In this document: positions 33,524 through 44,454 of the stretch, in pieces
How positions within the stretch are numbered: the first letter of the stretch is position 1
How the letters are laid out: each line of letters starts with the position of its first letter
Assembly (NCBI GenBank): GCA_948567375.1
Contig: OX419761.1
Location: 22,880,501-22,944,500, forward strand
DNA: 64,000 nucleotides
Source of the DNA: Lunularia cruciata
Taxonomy: Eukaryota; Streptophyta; Marchantiopsida; Lunulariales; Lunulariaceae
Reading direction: 5' to 3'
The notes under the pieces: generated by a model
The model's database searches: none
Told to the model about the DNA's origin: nothing
The model's input: only the letters and a program-made list of their open reading frames with translations
Program-made: the position numbers and the translations under genes

Positions 33524-33900
33524 TGTAAAAGACCAAATCCGAGGAGAAAAATAGGAGAATGGAAACCTTTGGCTTTGGTATTTATAGGTAGCATACAAGG
33601 CCCTTGAGAAGCTTCTCAAGAAGCTTCTCCAAGCCGCTTTCTTAGAGTGCAAGCCAAGTTAACTAGGAAGCTTCTCAAGAAGCTTCCTTCTAGAAGCCGC
33701 CTACTTGGCATGCAAGCTAAGCTAGTTGGAAGCTTCTAGAAGCTTCCTTCTAGAAGCTACTTACTTAAGGTGCAAGCTAAGCTAACCGGGAAGCTTCCCA
33801 AGAAGCTTTCTAGATACTTCTGGAATATTCTAGGCTACTTTGTCTTATGTGCTACTTCGTAAACCCGACTAACTTTGTCGCTAAACTCCATATTGTTACA
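33524..33900 (-). repeat. 5' LTR of C1 (377 bp) with HSE array
   Basis: It matches 28310-28721 apart from a 49-bp deletion and a 16-bp insertion. A perfect four-unit heat-shock element lies at 33728-33747, with more at about 33605-33715 and 33785-33830. The TATA box (reverse complement) is at 33579-33586. In the element's own orientation the HSE array precedes the TATA box. Confidence 0.9.
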
Positions 33901-33905
33901 ACCAT
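33901..33905 (+). other. Target-site duplication ACCAT, right copy
   Basis: It matches 28305-28309, and the B1 LTR sequence resumes here. Confidence 0.92.
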
Positions 33906-33996
33906 CCTTTATCTCTATATAAATAATATCTCTCAAGTACTTGTAATACCAAGCTAACTATCACAATACCACACACATGCATAAATGGGTATTATA

Positions 33997-36900
33997 GTCC
34001 TTGGCAAGGATGTGATGAGATTTGAGCTCACATGTTTACATCAAGCAAATAGGATGGGAAGTGGTTGGAGTAGTCCACCCAATTTTTGGTTGTTAGCTTT
34101 GTTGCATTAGCAAATCTCACAAGATTGAACAAAGTCTCAAACTTCACTTGCCATGTTTGGCCACCATCATTGTTATTGTAGAGTACTCAAGGTCTTGTCC
34201 ACTCCCATATATCCTAAAATTGGTAAGTTATCTACTTCTTGAAGTTGCACCAAAGCATAGATCATCTAAAGTTTGAACAAAGATGCAATTCTTGCAACAT
34301 AAAAGTCCATCTTTGAGTGAAAAGGTCTTGTGATCCTTATCATGTGTTGCAAGACAACCTTGTACTAATTGAAAGAAGAGATCTTGTTATAAAGTAGTTC
34401 TAAATTGGATTTGGACCTTTGAGTTGATTGACCAATATTGTAATTACTACCATGATGAGAGATTCAAGAAGAGTCTTCAAATCTAGTCGTCATGATAGTG
34501 CATCAAGGATGACTTGAAATTTTCCAAGCTTGTACTCAAGCTTGATGTTAAATAACTATAATTGTTATTCCTATTGATTATGTTGATTCTTCATGTGCTC
34601 TAAATGTAATATCTACAACAAAGGTTTGTGATCAATTTTCATGATCACTTGTTTCCCCAAGAGGTAATATCTCCATACCTTAATGGCATATATCATTGTT
34701 AGTTGTTTTTTTTATCTTGAATAGAGTAATTCCCTTTGTGGTGTATAGTCAATGAGATGCAAAGGTAATGGGATGTACCTCATCTAGAAATTTTTGCTAC
34801 AACACCACTCTAATAGCAAAGTTAGAAGCATCAAATCAACCACACAAGGTTGTTGAGGATCATATGTTTGAAGGATGGGTCATGAAGACACTATATACTT
34901 CAATTTCTTGAGTGCACCTTTGTGCTTGGTAGTCCACTCAAATCTTGAGGCCTTCCCTACAAGATTGGTCAATGGTGTGGTCATATGAGCGCAGTAGTAG
35001 ATAAACCATTGGTAAAACCTTACCAATTCATTAAATGTCCACACTTTTGTGGCATCCTTTGGAGTAGGTCAATCAGTAATGACATTGATTTTCTCCTTTT
35101 CTATCTTGATCTCCTCCAATGAGACCATATGACCCAAGAAGGTAACTTCTTGTTGCCAAAAGGCACACTTGACTTCTTGTAGTAAAACTTCCATTGAGGT
35201 AGTTGTCTTAGGACTTCTTGTATGTGATTCATATATTCTACCTCTATCTTGATCTAGATTAAAATATCATCCAAGAATACCACCACTTACCAATCCAATA
35301 GCACATCTAATATTCAATTCATTTGACCCATAAAGACTATTGGATGCATTAGTGAGCCCAAAAAGTACAACTCTCCATTCAAAATGCCTATACCTTGTAT
35401 GGAGGTAGTCTTTTGTACACCTTCCTATCAATGAGAATTTGCTAATAGCTACTTAAAAGATCTTACTTGGAGAAATATCATGATCTACTCAATTGATCTA
35501 GCAAGTCATCAATTTGAGGCAAAGAATATGTATTCTTCATAGTTTGTTTATTGAGGCCATAATAGTCAATACATAAGTGAATTACTCCATCCTTCTTTGA
35601 GGTAAATGGTATCAGTGCTCCCAAAGGAGATGTACAATGTTGTATGAAATCTTTCTCCAACAACTTTTTCAATGTTATTGAAGCTCATACAACTCCTTTG
35701 GTGAGAGTAGATTGGTCTACTCATAGAGTACTTCTTGGCAATAAATCAATCTTGAAAGGCATATTACAATTGGAAGGTAACCTTTTTGGCAGATCATTTG
35801 GATACACACTACAAAATCCTAAACTATTTGATCAACCATTGCTTGATGAGGCTTTTGGCTCTCAATAGATTCTTTATGCCCAATCAACTTGATACACACC
35901 GAAAAACAAAATATTTTCCTCCAAAGCTTATTCTGGTTGCTTTACTAATAAACTTCCCATCTTAGGAATAATTATTCTTAAGTGTCTTACTCAAAGGTGC
36001 CAAACAACCTAAGTGGTAATTCTTGCCTTGGTGTTGTAATTGAATTTGTTGTTGGGTCCAATCAAATTAAAATTTATGACGTTCAAGCCAAGGCAAAATT
36101 AGAATGATATCATAGTGCAAAGGCAATATTACAAACTTCATATACTCCAAATACTCATTCCCAATCTTGAATGTAATTGGATGTGAGGTACGTAATGTAG
36201 AACCCTTTCTACCATTTTCCATCATCAATCTACTTCTAAAAATTGGCTTGATAGGAATACTAATATTATTTTTAATTGCATGGACTTGCAATTCTCTAAA
36301 CTTTCATAATCAACCAAAAGCCTACAACCATGATTAGATATCATACCTTGCAAGTGAAGTAACCTTGCATAGGTTTAGCTTTCAATCTCAATGGAACTAA
36401 TCAAGTCCTCAATGTGTGGATCTATACCTCATATTGGAATTCTTTGTTTCCTTATCATCATGCTCTATAAACTCCTTTTGGGTGATTTTTCAAGGTCATC
36501 CATTCTTGAGTGTACATTCAACAATGTGATATTCAATTTGGTGATAATAAAAGCAATCACCATTTTTTCATAATCTCTCCTCATTTATAATTCCAAGTGG
36601 TCTCTATTGGACGACATCAATCTCCATAGGTGTCAGCTCCTCCATCCATGTGTAATGTGTTGACAAGTTTTTTAAATTGAGGTTGAGACCAAGTTGTGAT
36701 AACCAAGGAATCAAAGCGTCCAACCAACTACATAGCTTCCTCCAAGTGTTTGGGCTCCCGCATGATCACTTCCAATTTGGTGTGGGACTTCAAGCCCCTC
36801 ATAAATTGATCCAGAGCTTCACCTTCTAATATAGCAAAAATTTATATTATAGTGTTTTGGAATGAGTGATGTAGCTTTTCACAAAACCAATCTGCTTCAA

Positions 36901-38094
36901 TTTTACCAATCTATCTTGTGCGGCTTATGCAACATTTATAGCTTTAAATCTCCCAATTATTGCTCTCTTGAATTCTTACCATGTTGAGATCAGTGCAAAA
37001 ACTATTGTTCAACTTGCTTCATTCAAAATTGCCACCATAATTTTACCACTTCATCCAATTGGCTTGAAGCCAAGAGAATTTGTCTCCATTCATCTTGAAG
37101 ATTTGTTGCTTCAAAATAACATTCTCAATCAAACATAAAATTTTCCACTGCACTTGGGAGATTCTTGACTTCAAATACCTTGGGCTTTGGAATAGGATTT
37201 GCTCTTCTCCTTTTCAAAATTTTACTCTTTGTACATGCTCTTGTTGTTGATGGTCTCTTTCTTCCAATAATTGAGTAAGATGCTCAATTTGTTGTTACAT
37301 ATCAATGATAAATTTAGGCATTGCCGCCATGGCTACTACTCTATCAAACTATCTATAATTATCTATGTTAACATAGATGCAACACATTCACCGCTCTCTG
37401 TAAGTTATAATTGGAAGTATCAATGGTTCATCAAACAAGGTGATTGCATTCAAAAAATTATGCCCAAAGCGTAAGATGATGAATTATGTGAAATGATATT
37501 GGGTGGTACATAGAACTACAAATCCCAATGGTTTGGAGGAAAATGGATTTTGTATTCCATAAATTCCATCTATCTCATTCCTTCTCTAATATCGATGCAA
37601 TAGACAAAGGAGAGAAATAGGAGAATAGAAAAACAAAGTGAAAGATCACATTGGGATTCTTGAATGAGTGAAACTTTGAATGCTTAGCATGAGCTTGGGC
37701 TTTTTTGTTCATAGGGAACATACAAAGCTTTTGGGAAACTTCTTAGGAAGCTTCTTAAATGTTGCCTTCTTAGAGTGTAAACTAAACTAATCAATAAGCT
37801 TCTCAAGGAGCTTCCATCTAGAAATCGTAGGCTTGGCATGCAAGCCAAGCTAGTTAGGAAGTTTCCCAAGAAGTTTTGTTCTAGAAGTCATCTACTTAGC
37901 ATGCACACTAAGCTAGCCAAGAAACTTCCCAAGAAGCTCTCTCCTAGAAGTTACCTATTTGGTATGCACATTACCCAATACTTGGAAGGTACCAAGAAGC
38001 TTCCTAAATGCTTCTAGAATATTCTTATTATCCTTGGCTAATTTGCTACTATGTTAGTCTTGACTAACTTGTCTATAAACTCTATATTGTTACA
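33997..38094 (-). mobile_element. C2, old truncated chromovirus related to C1
   Basis: Minus-strand homology to C1 runs collinearly from the start of the integrase core (33997, equivalent to ~29790 in C1) through RNase H, reverse transcriptase (FLDD near 35265-35280), protease (~36060-36300) and gag (~36550-37340), to the 5' LTR at 37596-38094. Substitutions and small indels are dense and no long frame remains. The integrase core, chromodomain and 3' LTR are missing, cut exactly at the outer end of the B1 LTR. Confidence 0.8.
37596..38094 (-). repeat. 5' LTR of C2 (~499 bp), decayed
   Basis: It aligns with the C1 LTR from the inner TGCAATAGAC to the outer ATTGTTACA. AAGCTTC-type blocks remain but few perfect alternating heat-shock units survive. 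The TATA box region reads TTGTTCATAGG, so it is degraded. The adjacent primer site is also mutated. Confidence 0.75.
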
Positions 38095-38124
38095 CAAAAG
38101 ATATTTTTATTCCTAATACATCAA

Positions 38125-38228
38125 CATAGAATTCACGAACTCTTGATATAACACCATATTTGTAGTAGGAGTATGTCATAGAATTCACAAACTCTTGATA
38201 TAACACCATATTTGTAGTAGGATTATGC
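38125..38228 (+). repeat. 52-bp tandem duplication
   Basis: Two adjacent copies of a 52-bp unit start CATAGAATTCAC (38125 and 38177), with only a few mismatches. They abut the LINE-like remnant. Confidence 0.85.
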
Positions 38229-38239
38229 CATATGCATCA

Positions 38240-38680
38240 TAAGATCTGCTCCTTGATCACCTCACATATAGCAATAGGTTTCAACTTCCAATGTCTTTAA
38301 GGAATATTCCACCTTATAGCCCAAGCAACCACATTTGTATACCAACCAACAGATTGTGTAGCACAAATAGCTTGGCAGGGAGTCTTCATGCTTCATTGAC
38401 CTCACCCTAAAGACATAAGCAAGAGCAAAGAATAATGCTTCAGCCTTAAGAGGCAAAATGTCTATCTTAGCAAGCAACAAGACATAAGAGGTTTGAGTTC
38501 TCACATGTAGTTCATCACATGGATGGCCTTTTGAACCTTCTCAATCTTCTACCACTATATATTTTCAGTACCAGGACCCTAGACTTGAGCTCCGTAAAGA
38601 AGCACAAGATGAACAAGAGATCTAAGCAACACCTTCTTCAATTCCCATGTGTTAAGATGAGAAAATCTGGAGTGATTCAT
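38240..38680 (-). pseudogene. LINE-like reverse transcriptase tail remnant
   Basis: Minus-strand reading gives LLYGAQV, then WWKIEKVQKA, then in another phase TSYVLLLAKIDILPLKAEAL and ALAYVFRVRSM. This succession resembles the region after the reverse transcriptase of plant non-LTR elements. It has stops and frameshifts throughout. Assignment rests on remembered motif patterns, so it is moderate. Confidence 0.4.
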
Positions 38681-40510
38681 GAGTGGTGATATTAGTGATA
38701 TTAGTGGTTATATTCATGAGTAGTGATATAGATATTTTAACTAAACGACTAACTATTAGCTTATTAAGAATATGAAATTTAAGGTTTGTAAAGATAATAT
38801 ATTTAATTTAAATGCTCTAAAATTACTGATTTTTCTAGATTTTATAAGTATAAAAATAAAATAAAGGATATTGTGGAAAGATAAGAGAAGATTTTAGTAC
38901 ATTAATTGAGAGGTATTTATATTAACTCTGTGTGGAGATTGGACTTATTCTTTTGGTATATTTATTTTGAATATACATAGCTTTATATGAAAGTTAAAAA
39001 TTTTAGAATTAGATGCAAAGAATAAAGATTAAGATACTTACAAATTTCTACTCATAAGCTTAGCTCAAAGTCAAATTGCAAATCAATTTATGGTGGTTGT
39101 TACAAGATAAATATGAAATTCCTAATTTTTTTAAGGAAAAAAAGGAGATTTTCCTGCATTATTGAGAATTATTCATCAGCTTCTTCTTGTGGAATTTGGA
39201 TTTTATTCTTTAGTAATGTAGATTGCATGACTTTATGCAAGTAAAAGTTTTAAGTAAATAAACACAATAAAGATTAAGATACTCACATAAAATAAAATAA
39301 GATCTATGCTCAATGTAAAATAATAATGGTTATTAATCTCACCAAGAATAATATTTTGTATTTGAAATTATAATATATTTTATTTGATGTAATTTACATC
39401 AAATTTGACTTTATTTATTTTATGTTTTTGAGAATAGATTAATACATTGTATTCTAGAGACTCCTATCAAGAGAATGTAAGTATGTAGGTAGATTAAATG
39501 ATGAATTAAAATATTAAATTTTATTTCATAAAAGTATTAAATATATATATAATTATAGATATATTTATAAATAATAGTCTTTGGGATATATCGATTGTTG
39601 TTGTACTCAAAACTATAAATAACATATAGATTGTACACATTATTAACTAAATTTTTATATACTATATGTAATAGATTTATTTTGAAATAATTTAATATAA
39701 CTATCAACAATTTTTATTTTTTTCATTAATTCTTAAAATTAAATATTTTAATACTCAATATACATAAATTTTATCATATCATCAACTCTAAATAGTCTTT
39801 AAATTATAATTTTACCAATGTTAGAGTATTTGACTACCTAATACTTTAAACTCCACATCTCATATCCATAATGATTGATTTGATCTTGAATTAAATATTA
39901 CTATTATTTGAATTGAAATATTACTATTACCACCTAAAGTTTTATTATTATCAATGACGACGTGGCCAAGATGCCATGATCTCCCCACCACAACCTTTCT
40001 GCATCTCCCATACCTAGTGTTGGACATTGGAATCACGATGTCTTTTGCCATTTGTCTACTCTCTTCCCTTTAACTTCCATGCTTTAGGTGTAACAATAAC
40101 AAAAATCTGAGTGATAATAGCAATTTTGAATATATAGTTCCTATTTTTTCTTATAGCATTTTTTGGATAGTTATGCTTTCTTGATAGCCCTACTTTCCTG
40201 CCATTTGTGGTTGTTAATAGGCAAGTTTTTGAAACTGATGTGACTGCGGTGGAGGAGGGATCATTTTCTCTCTAAGTGTTATTCTGGCTGATGAGAGATG
40301 GTCTATCTTCATGGGCACACAAAGACCTTCCATCCTTTGCTTCACTATAATCAGATTGTACCGGAGGTGTGCAGTCTTCCTTGATAGAGAGACAATGTCA
40401 GCAAATGCTACATTCTCTCTTAGTTGACTCGTCCATTCCTCGTGCCACTAGAGCATGTCTTTGCTCTTGCTCCGGCAAGGATGCATGCTCTTGGACCCTA
40501 GCTTGACCTA
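38681..40510. other. AT-rich DNA, no gene recognised
   Basis: 38.7-39.95 kb is very AT-rich with short ATATAT runs. 40.0-40.5 kb is less so. No supported coding frame, RNA gene or repeat boundary. It is the left flank of B2. Confidence 0.5.
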
Positions 40511-41199
40511 TGAGCCGGCTGTCTCTCACTCAAGATGAACCTCTGATGGCTATTATGGTAGTGCACCATGGACTAAGAAGGCAAGGAAACCCAACTCCAT
40601 CATACTCCTCCAAGGCTAACACTCCAAGGCTCAAGATATTGCTCACTAGAGAACTCAATGAGAGAGATATAGTTGCAAATGAAAGGATGATGAGTACCTC
40701 CTCACCCCTTGTTTATATACTTGTGAAATAATTACGTACCAAAGTTACTAATTACCGTAGTAACTCAAGTTACTAGACTAAAAGTCAAGTAAAGTCAAAA
40801 AGTAGAAAGGAATATCCATTCACATGGGCATATTCCCCTAAGCATGTGGTCTTATCTTGACCCAACCACTAAGTCAAGGATTCCTTTACATGGGCTATCC
40901 TTGGACTAAAGAAGAATCCAAAACAAAAAGGCTTGTGGGCCCAAGAGTTCTCAACTCTTTCCTCAAAGCCAAACACCTAGGAATAATACCAAGTCAACAC
41001 ACTAAAATCCAAAATAGTGGTGCTCATCTTTTCTACTTTCTCTAAAGTAAGGTCCCCTCTATCTTAGCTATGACTAACTTTAGCTAACCATGACTAATGT
41101 AGAACCATCCTTTATCTCTATATAAATAATATCTCTTAAGTACTTGTAATACCAAGCTAAATATCACAATACCACACACATGCACAAATGGGTGTTACA
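40511..41199 (-). repeat. 3' LTR of B2 (689 bp)
   Basis: It runs from TGAGCCGGCTG to GGGTGTTACA in plus-strand reading, followed by the polypurine tract complement. It aligns end to end with the other family B LTRs. Confidence 0.92.
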
Positions 41200-41210
41200 T
41201 TTACCCCCGG
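41200..41210 (-). other. Polypurine tract of B2
   Basis: The minus-strand reading CCGGGGGTAAA directly precedes the 3' LTR. Confidence 0.8.
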
Positions 41211-41247
41211 ACTAAGTTTTCACTTTGTCCTCAAAGTGAAGGTCTCT

Positions 41248-41709
41248 CTACCTTCTATGGTACATCTTCAACTTATCATGGGTAATCCTATCAAAGTGTC
41301 TTCCTCCCAACTCCTTGAGATCATAGGTGTAATTGCCCCACACCTTCTCCATTATGAAAGGTCCAAAGTACTTAGGCAAAAACTTCTTTTGCACTCTTTT
41401 GAATCGAATGGAATCAAACAACATTACCCAATCACCTTCTTTGAAAGGCTCCACCTTCTTCTTGCCTTGCCTCTTGTCATAGCTCTCTTTTTGTTTCCTT
41501 TGGGCTTGCTCCACTCGAACCATAGCAACTGCTCTTGCCTCTTCCAACTCCATGAGTTGATCCTTCCTTGACTTCTCTGCATCACCTCCTTGTGCTTTCT
41601 TCAATCTCCTATGAATGCTTTGGAAGGTAGGAAGATCAAAGTGAATAGGTAAGGTAGACTCAATACCATACACCAATTGAAATGGAGAATATCTGGTAGA
41701 AGTCTTCAT
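41248..41709 (-). CDS. pol: B2 integrase C-terminal region
   Basis: The 153-codon frame has RYSPFQLVYGIES, a basic central region (KQKESYDKRQGKKK) and a GPY/F-like end: YFGPFIMEKVWGNYTYDL. It stops at LKMYHRR with no chromodomain, 38 bases before the polypurine tract, so this is the true C-terminus of Pol. It is in a different phase from the core (41706-42140), so one frameshift separates them. Confidence 0.8.
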   Translation of the reverse strand: MKTSTRYSPFQLVYGIESTLPIHFDLPTFQSIHRRLKKAQGGDAEKSRKDQLMELEEARAVAMVRVEQAQRKQKESYDKRQGKKKVEPFKEGDWVMLFDSIRFKRVQKKFLPKYFGPFIMEKVWGNYTYDLKELGGRHFDRITHDKLKMYHRR

Positions 41710-42140
41710 GGTTGCCTATACTCCCACAAAACTGCATGAATCCTCTTGTCCCAATGATATTTAGCCCCCTCCATTTCTGCATCTTTGGCCAACATCATGC
41801 ACAAGGTCTGATTGGTTCTCTCTACCAAGCCATTAGAATTTGGCTTATAGGATGTAGTTACTCTATGTGTGATAGAGAAATGTTGTAGCATGGCTATAGT
41901 AATGCTTCCTGTAAACTCTCCTCCTCTATCAAAAACCAACTCCAAAGGGCATCTAAACTTAGTGATAATGCGTTCATAAGGAAATCTACCCATTTCATCT
42001 TCATTCTTGTCCCTCAATGGTCTAGCCTCAACCCACTTGGTAAGGTAATCAGTAACTACCACAATGTACCAATTGTTCCTTGGGGTTCTATTGAGAGGAC
42101 CTACAAAATCAATTCCCCACTTCTCAAAAGGTCCTAGCAA
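41706..42140 (-). CDS. pol: B2 integrase catalytic core
   Basis: The 144-codon frame contains an rve-type core with all three catalytic acids: Asp in WGIDFVG, Asp in VFDRGGEF and Glu in GLVERTNQ. PSNSNGLVERTNQ-type spacing is normal for Ty3/gypsy. It overlaps the upstream zinc-domain frame by a few bases in another phase, implying a short indel near 42137. Confidence 0.85.
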   Translation of the reverse strand: MLGPFEKWGIDFVGPLNRTPRNNWYIVVVTDYLTKWVEARPLRDKNEDEMGRFPYERIITKFRCPLELVFDRGGEFTGSITIAMLQHFSITHRVTTSYKPNSNGLVERTNQTLCMMLAKDAEMEGAKYHWDKRIHAVLWEYRQP

Positions 42141-42817
42141 TGGAATTGATCAAGTGGTGGAGTGGATGTAGACTTTCTAGCAAAAGCTTGACAAACATGA
42201 CAAGTTTTGCAATAATCAAGACAATCCTTGAAAATCCCTCTCCAATGGTAACCTACATCTAGAATCTTGAAAGCAGTCACCTTTCCTGCAAAGTGTCCTC
42301 CACATACTAAACCTTCATGAAACTCTTTTATGAGTAGGATAGACTCTTCCATACCCACTGCTCTTTGAAGTAGACCATCTGCTCCTTGGTGAAAAAGAAT
42401 ATCCTCCACCATTGTGTAAGGTCTAGATCTTGCTGCAAGGGCCTTCCTCTCCCTAGCATGCATCCCTTCCGGATAGTTACCTCTTGTCACAAAATCCACA
42501 ATCTCCTTGTACTCCATTGGAACCTCTTGAGTGACTGAGATTGTCATGAGCTCCTCATCTAGGAAAGAATCATCCACTGGCTCATCTCCATCATGATCAT
42601 AGGCTCTAGATAACAAATCAGCATTTGCATGTTTCTTTCCTGGCCTATCCTCAATGGTGTATTCATACTCAAACAAGAGTATCATCCACCTTGCTAGTCT
42701 CCCTTCAACATTAGGCTTGTTGAAGATGTACTTCAAAGCCTTGTGATCCATTACAATGTTGGCTTTCCCTCCAATCAAGTAGTGTCTAAACTTCTTGAGA
42801 CCAAAGATCACTGCCAC
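42134..42817 (-). CDS. pol: B2 RNase H C-terminal half and integrase zinc domain
   Basis: The 227-codon frame continues RNase H (FGLKKFRHYL, MDHKALKYIF, ARWMILLFEY, ADLLSRAYDHD). It then enters the integrase H-H-C-C domain (FHEGLVCGGHFAGKV ... CKTCHVCQ, intact). A small deletion near 42812, relative to B1, shifts the phase away from the preceding polymerase frame. Confidence 0.83.
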   Translation of the reverse strand: MAVIFGLKKFRHYLIGGKANIVMDHKALKYIFNKPNVEGRLARWMILLFEYEYTIEDRPGKKHANADLLSRAYDHDGDEPVDDSFLDEELMTISVTQEVPMEYKEIVDFVTRGNYPEGMHARERKALAARSRPYTMVEDILFHQGADGLLQRAVGMEESILLIKEFHEGLVCGGHFAGKVTAFKILDVGYHWRGIFKDCLDYCKTCHVCQAFARKSTSTPPLDQFHC

Positions 42818-44445
42818 TCTTCTCTATCCATGACAGAGTAGTTCTCCTCTGCTGAAACCATCTGCCTACTAGCATATGCTATTGGATGATCATGCCCATC
42901 TTGGTCTAATTGACTAAGAGTGCATCCTATAGCTACATTAGAAGCATTAGTGTAGAGGATGAAAGGCTTACTCCAATCAGGTTTAGCAAGAATTGGAGCT
43001 ACAACAAGGGATTGCTTGAGCTCCTCAAAAGCTTTGAGAGCCTCCTTGTCCTCCAAAATCACCATGTAATCTACACCCTTCTTCATGTAGATGTTCAATA
43101 CATAAGCTTTGTTAGAAAATGAGAAGATGAACCTCCTATAGTATCCAACCATCCCCAAGAATTGGCATAACTTTGTCAAGCTTGAAGGGAATGGAAGGTT
43201 TGAGATTTTCCTCACCTTCTCAAGATCAATTGCTATTCCATCCTTGGAGATGATGTGCCCCAAAAGTAGACCTTCTTCACATCCAAAAATGCACTTCTCT
43301 GGGTTGAGTGATGCATTTGCCTCATCCAAGCGTTGCAAAACTTTGATTAGGTGCTCAAAGTGCTCCTCCTTGCTCCCATAGACACAAAAGTCATCAATGA
43401 AGTCTCTCACAAATTTCCCAATGAAAGGTTCAAATACCTTGTTCATGAACTGTTGGAATGTGGCTGGAGCATTGCAAAGCCCAAAAGGCATGACCTTGAA
43501 AGCATAAGTTCCCCAAGGTATGGTGAATGTGGTGAGTTGTTGATGCTCTGGTGCAATCTTGATTTGGTTATATCCACTATAACCATCTCCAAAACTGTAC
43601 CTCTCATGACCTGCAACCTCCACCAAGATCTCATCAATGAATGGCAATGGGTAGTAGTCCTTCTTGGTAACAGCATTGAGTTTCTTGTAATCCACACATA
43701 CCCAAAGCTTGCCATTCTTTTTCTTCACAATCACAATTAGAGACACCCATTCTAAATTCTCCACCTCAAAGATAAATCCAGCCTCCTTGAGCTTATCAAT
43801 CTCCTCCTTCACAACCAAAGATATTGGTGGGCTAATGCGACGTTGCTTTTGGCGGATTGGTCTTGCATGTGACTCCACCTCTATCTTGTGCTCCTCCAAG
43901 GTGACTTCCTTCAAATCCCTATAACTAAAAGCAAACACATGGATGAACTTGCGGAAAATCTCCTCAAATCTCACCTTCTCCTCCTTGGTAACATTTGGAC
44001 CATACTTGAGGGTAGCTAACCTTCTCTCTACCTCCTCAAGTGTCAATGGTGATTTGTCTGGGTCCTTCAAAACCTCTGGCTTAGATGCAAAATCCATAGC
44101 ACACAAAGGATACACATCTGAATTAGATTCAGATTCATCCTCCTCCATGGAAGTCTCCTCTTCCATGCTTGTGTCCACACCTGAAGCTCCTTCTTCAGAA
44201 TCTGATTCCCAATAATCAGAAGATGGTGTATTTGAATGTGAAGTGTTGGTGGTGTTAGTCACAAGAACTATGACTCTATGGTTTGATGGCCCAATCCTCA
44301 AGTACCCTTTGTGCCATCGATCAGTTGTGCGTGCTGCTCTCAACCATGGCCTCCCAAGAAGTAAGTCATAGCTTGAATCCTTCAAGACTTGGAAAGTCAT
44401 GAGATTTTGAACTCCCATAACTGAAACTACCACTTTATCCATCAT
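42808..44445 (-). CDS. pol: B2 reverse transcriptase and N-terminal RNase H
   Basis: The 545-codon open frame has LLLGRPWLRAA (end of the protease domain), an acidic linker, then reverse transcriptase: RISPPISLVVKEEIDKL, WVCVDYKKLNAV, FGDGYSGYNQI, MPFGLCNAPATFQQF and the catalytic FIDDFCVYG, all intact. RNase H starts at SKPFILYTNAS, where the first catalytic Asp (YTDAS in B1) is Asn. A TGA separates this frame from gag-protease in the same phase, so the native product was one polyprotein. Confidence 0.88.
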   Translation of the reverse strand: MMDKVVVSVMGVQNLMTFQVLKDSSYDLLLGRPWLRAARTTDRWHKGYLRIGPSNHRVIVLVTNTTNTSHSNTPSSDYWESDSEEGASGVDTSMEEETSMEEDESESNSDVYPLCAMDFASKPEVLKDPDKSPLTLEEVERRLATLKYGPNVTKEEKVRFEEIFRKFIHVFAFSYRDLKEVTLEEHKIEVESHARPIRQKQRRISPPISLVVKEEIDKLKEAGFIFEVENLEWVSLIVIVKKKNGKLWVCVDYKKLNAVTKKDYYPLPFIDEILVEVAGHERYSFGDGYSGYNQIKIAPEHQQLTTFTIPWGTYAFKVMPFGLCNAPATFQQFMNKVFEPFIGKFVRDFIDDFCVYGSKEEHFEHLIKVLQRLDEANASLNPEKCIFGCEEGLLLGHIISKDGIAIDLEKVRKISNLPFPSSLTKLCQFLGMVGYYRRFIFSFSNKAYVLNIYMKKGVDYMVILEDKEALKAFEELKQSLVVAPILAKPDWSKPFILYTNASNVAIGCTLSQLDQDGHDHPIAYASRQMVSAEENYSVMDREEWQ

Positions 44446-44454
44446 CCCTACTGG

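Larger units (their letters stand above)
28310..33900 (-). mobile_element. Chromovirus C1 (Ty3/gypsy), nested in B1 LTR
   Basis: It is a complete 5.6-kb structure on the minus strand: 5' LTR 33524-33900, initiator-tRNA-Met primer site, gag with a zinc knuckle, protease, reverse transcriptase, RNase H, integrase with a C-terminal chromodomain, polypurine tract, 3' LTR 28310-28721, and flanking ACCAT repeats. The two LTRs differ by about a dozen substitutions (my count by eye) plus indels, so it is the youngest event in the nest. Several stops and frameshifts and a changed catalytic Glu make it non-autonomous. Confidence 0.93.
23807..33996 (-). mobile_element. Family B element B1 (gag-deleted), split by chromovirus C1
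   Basis: The LTRs are 23807-24496 and 27709-28309 plus 33901-33996, the latter interrupted by C1. Internal DNA (24497-27708) is only ~3.2 kb against ~6.4 kb in B2. Relative to B2, everything between the protease region and the primer site is missing, so gag is lost. The flanks are an A-type LTR on the left and a C2 integrase remnant on the right, with no target duplication (AACTA versus GTCCT). B1 therefore looks rearranged rather than a simple insertion. Confidence 0.8.
27709..33996 (-). repeat. 5' LTR of B1, interrupted 28310-33900
   Basis: Plus-strand 27709-28309 and 33901-33996 together make one family B LTR. The sequence GACTAATGTAGAACCAT continues as CCTTTATCTC in uninterrupted copies (24.4, 41.1, 48.2 kb); here the chromovirus splits it and duplicates ACCAT. 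The outer end reads GGGTATTATA rather than GGGTGTTACA. Confidence 0.85.

Noticed and set aside
33990-34001. Possible target duplication at the outer end of B1
   Set aside because: The 5-base flanks AACTA and GTCCT do not match, and the continuations belong to different elements.
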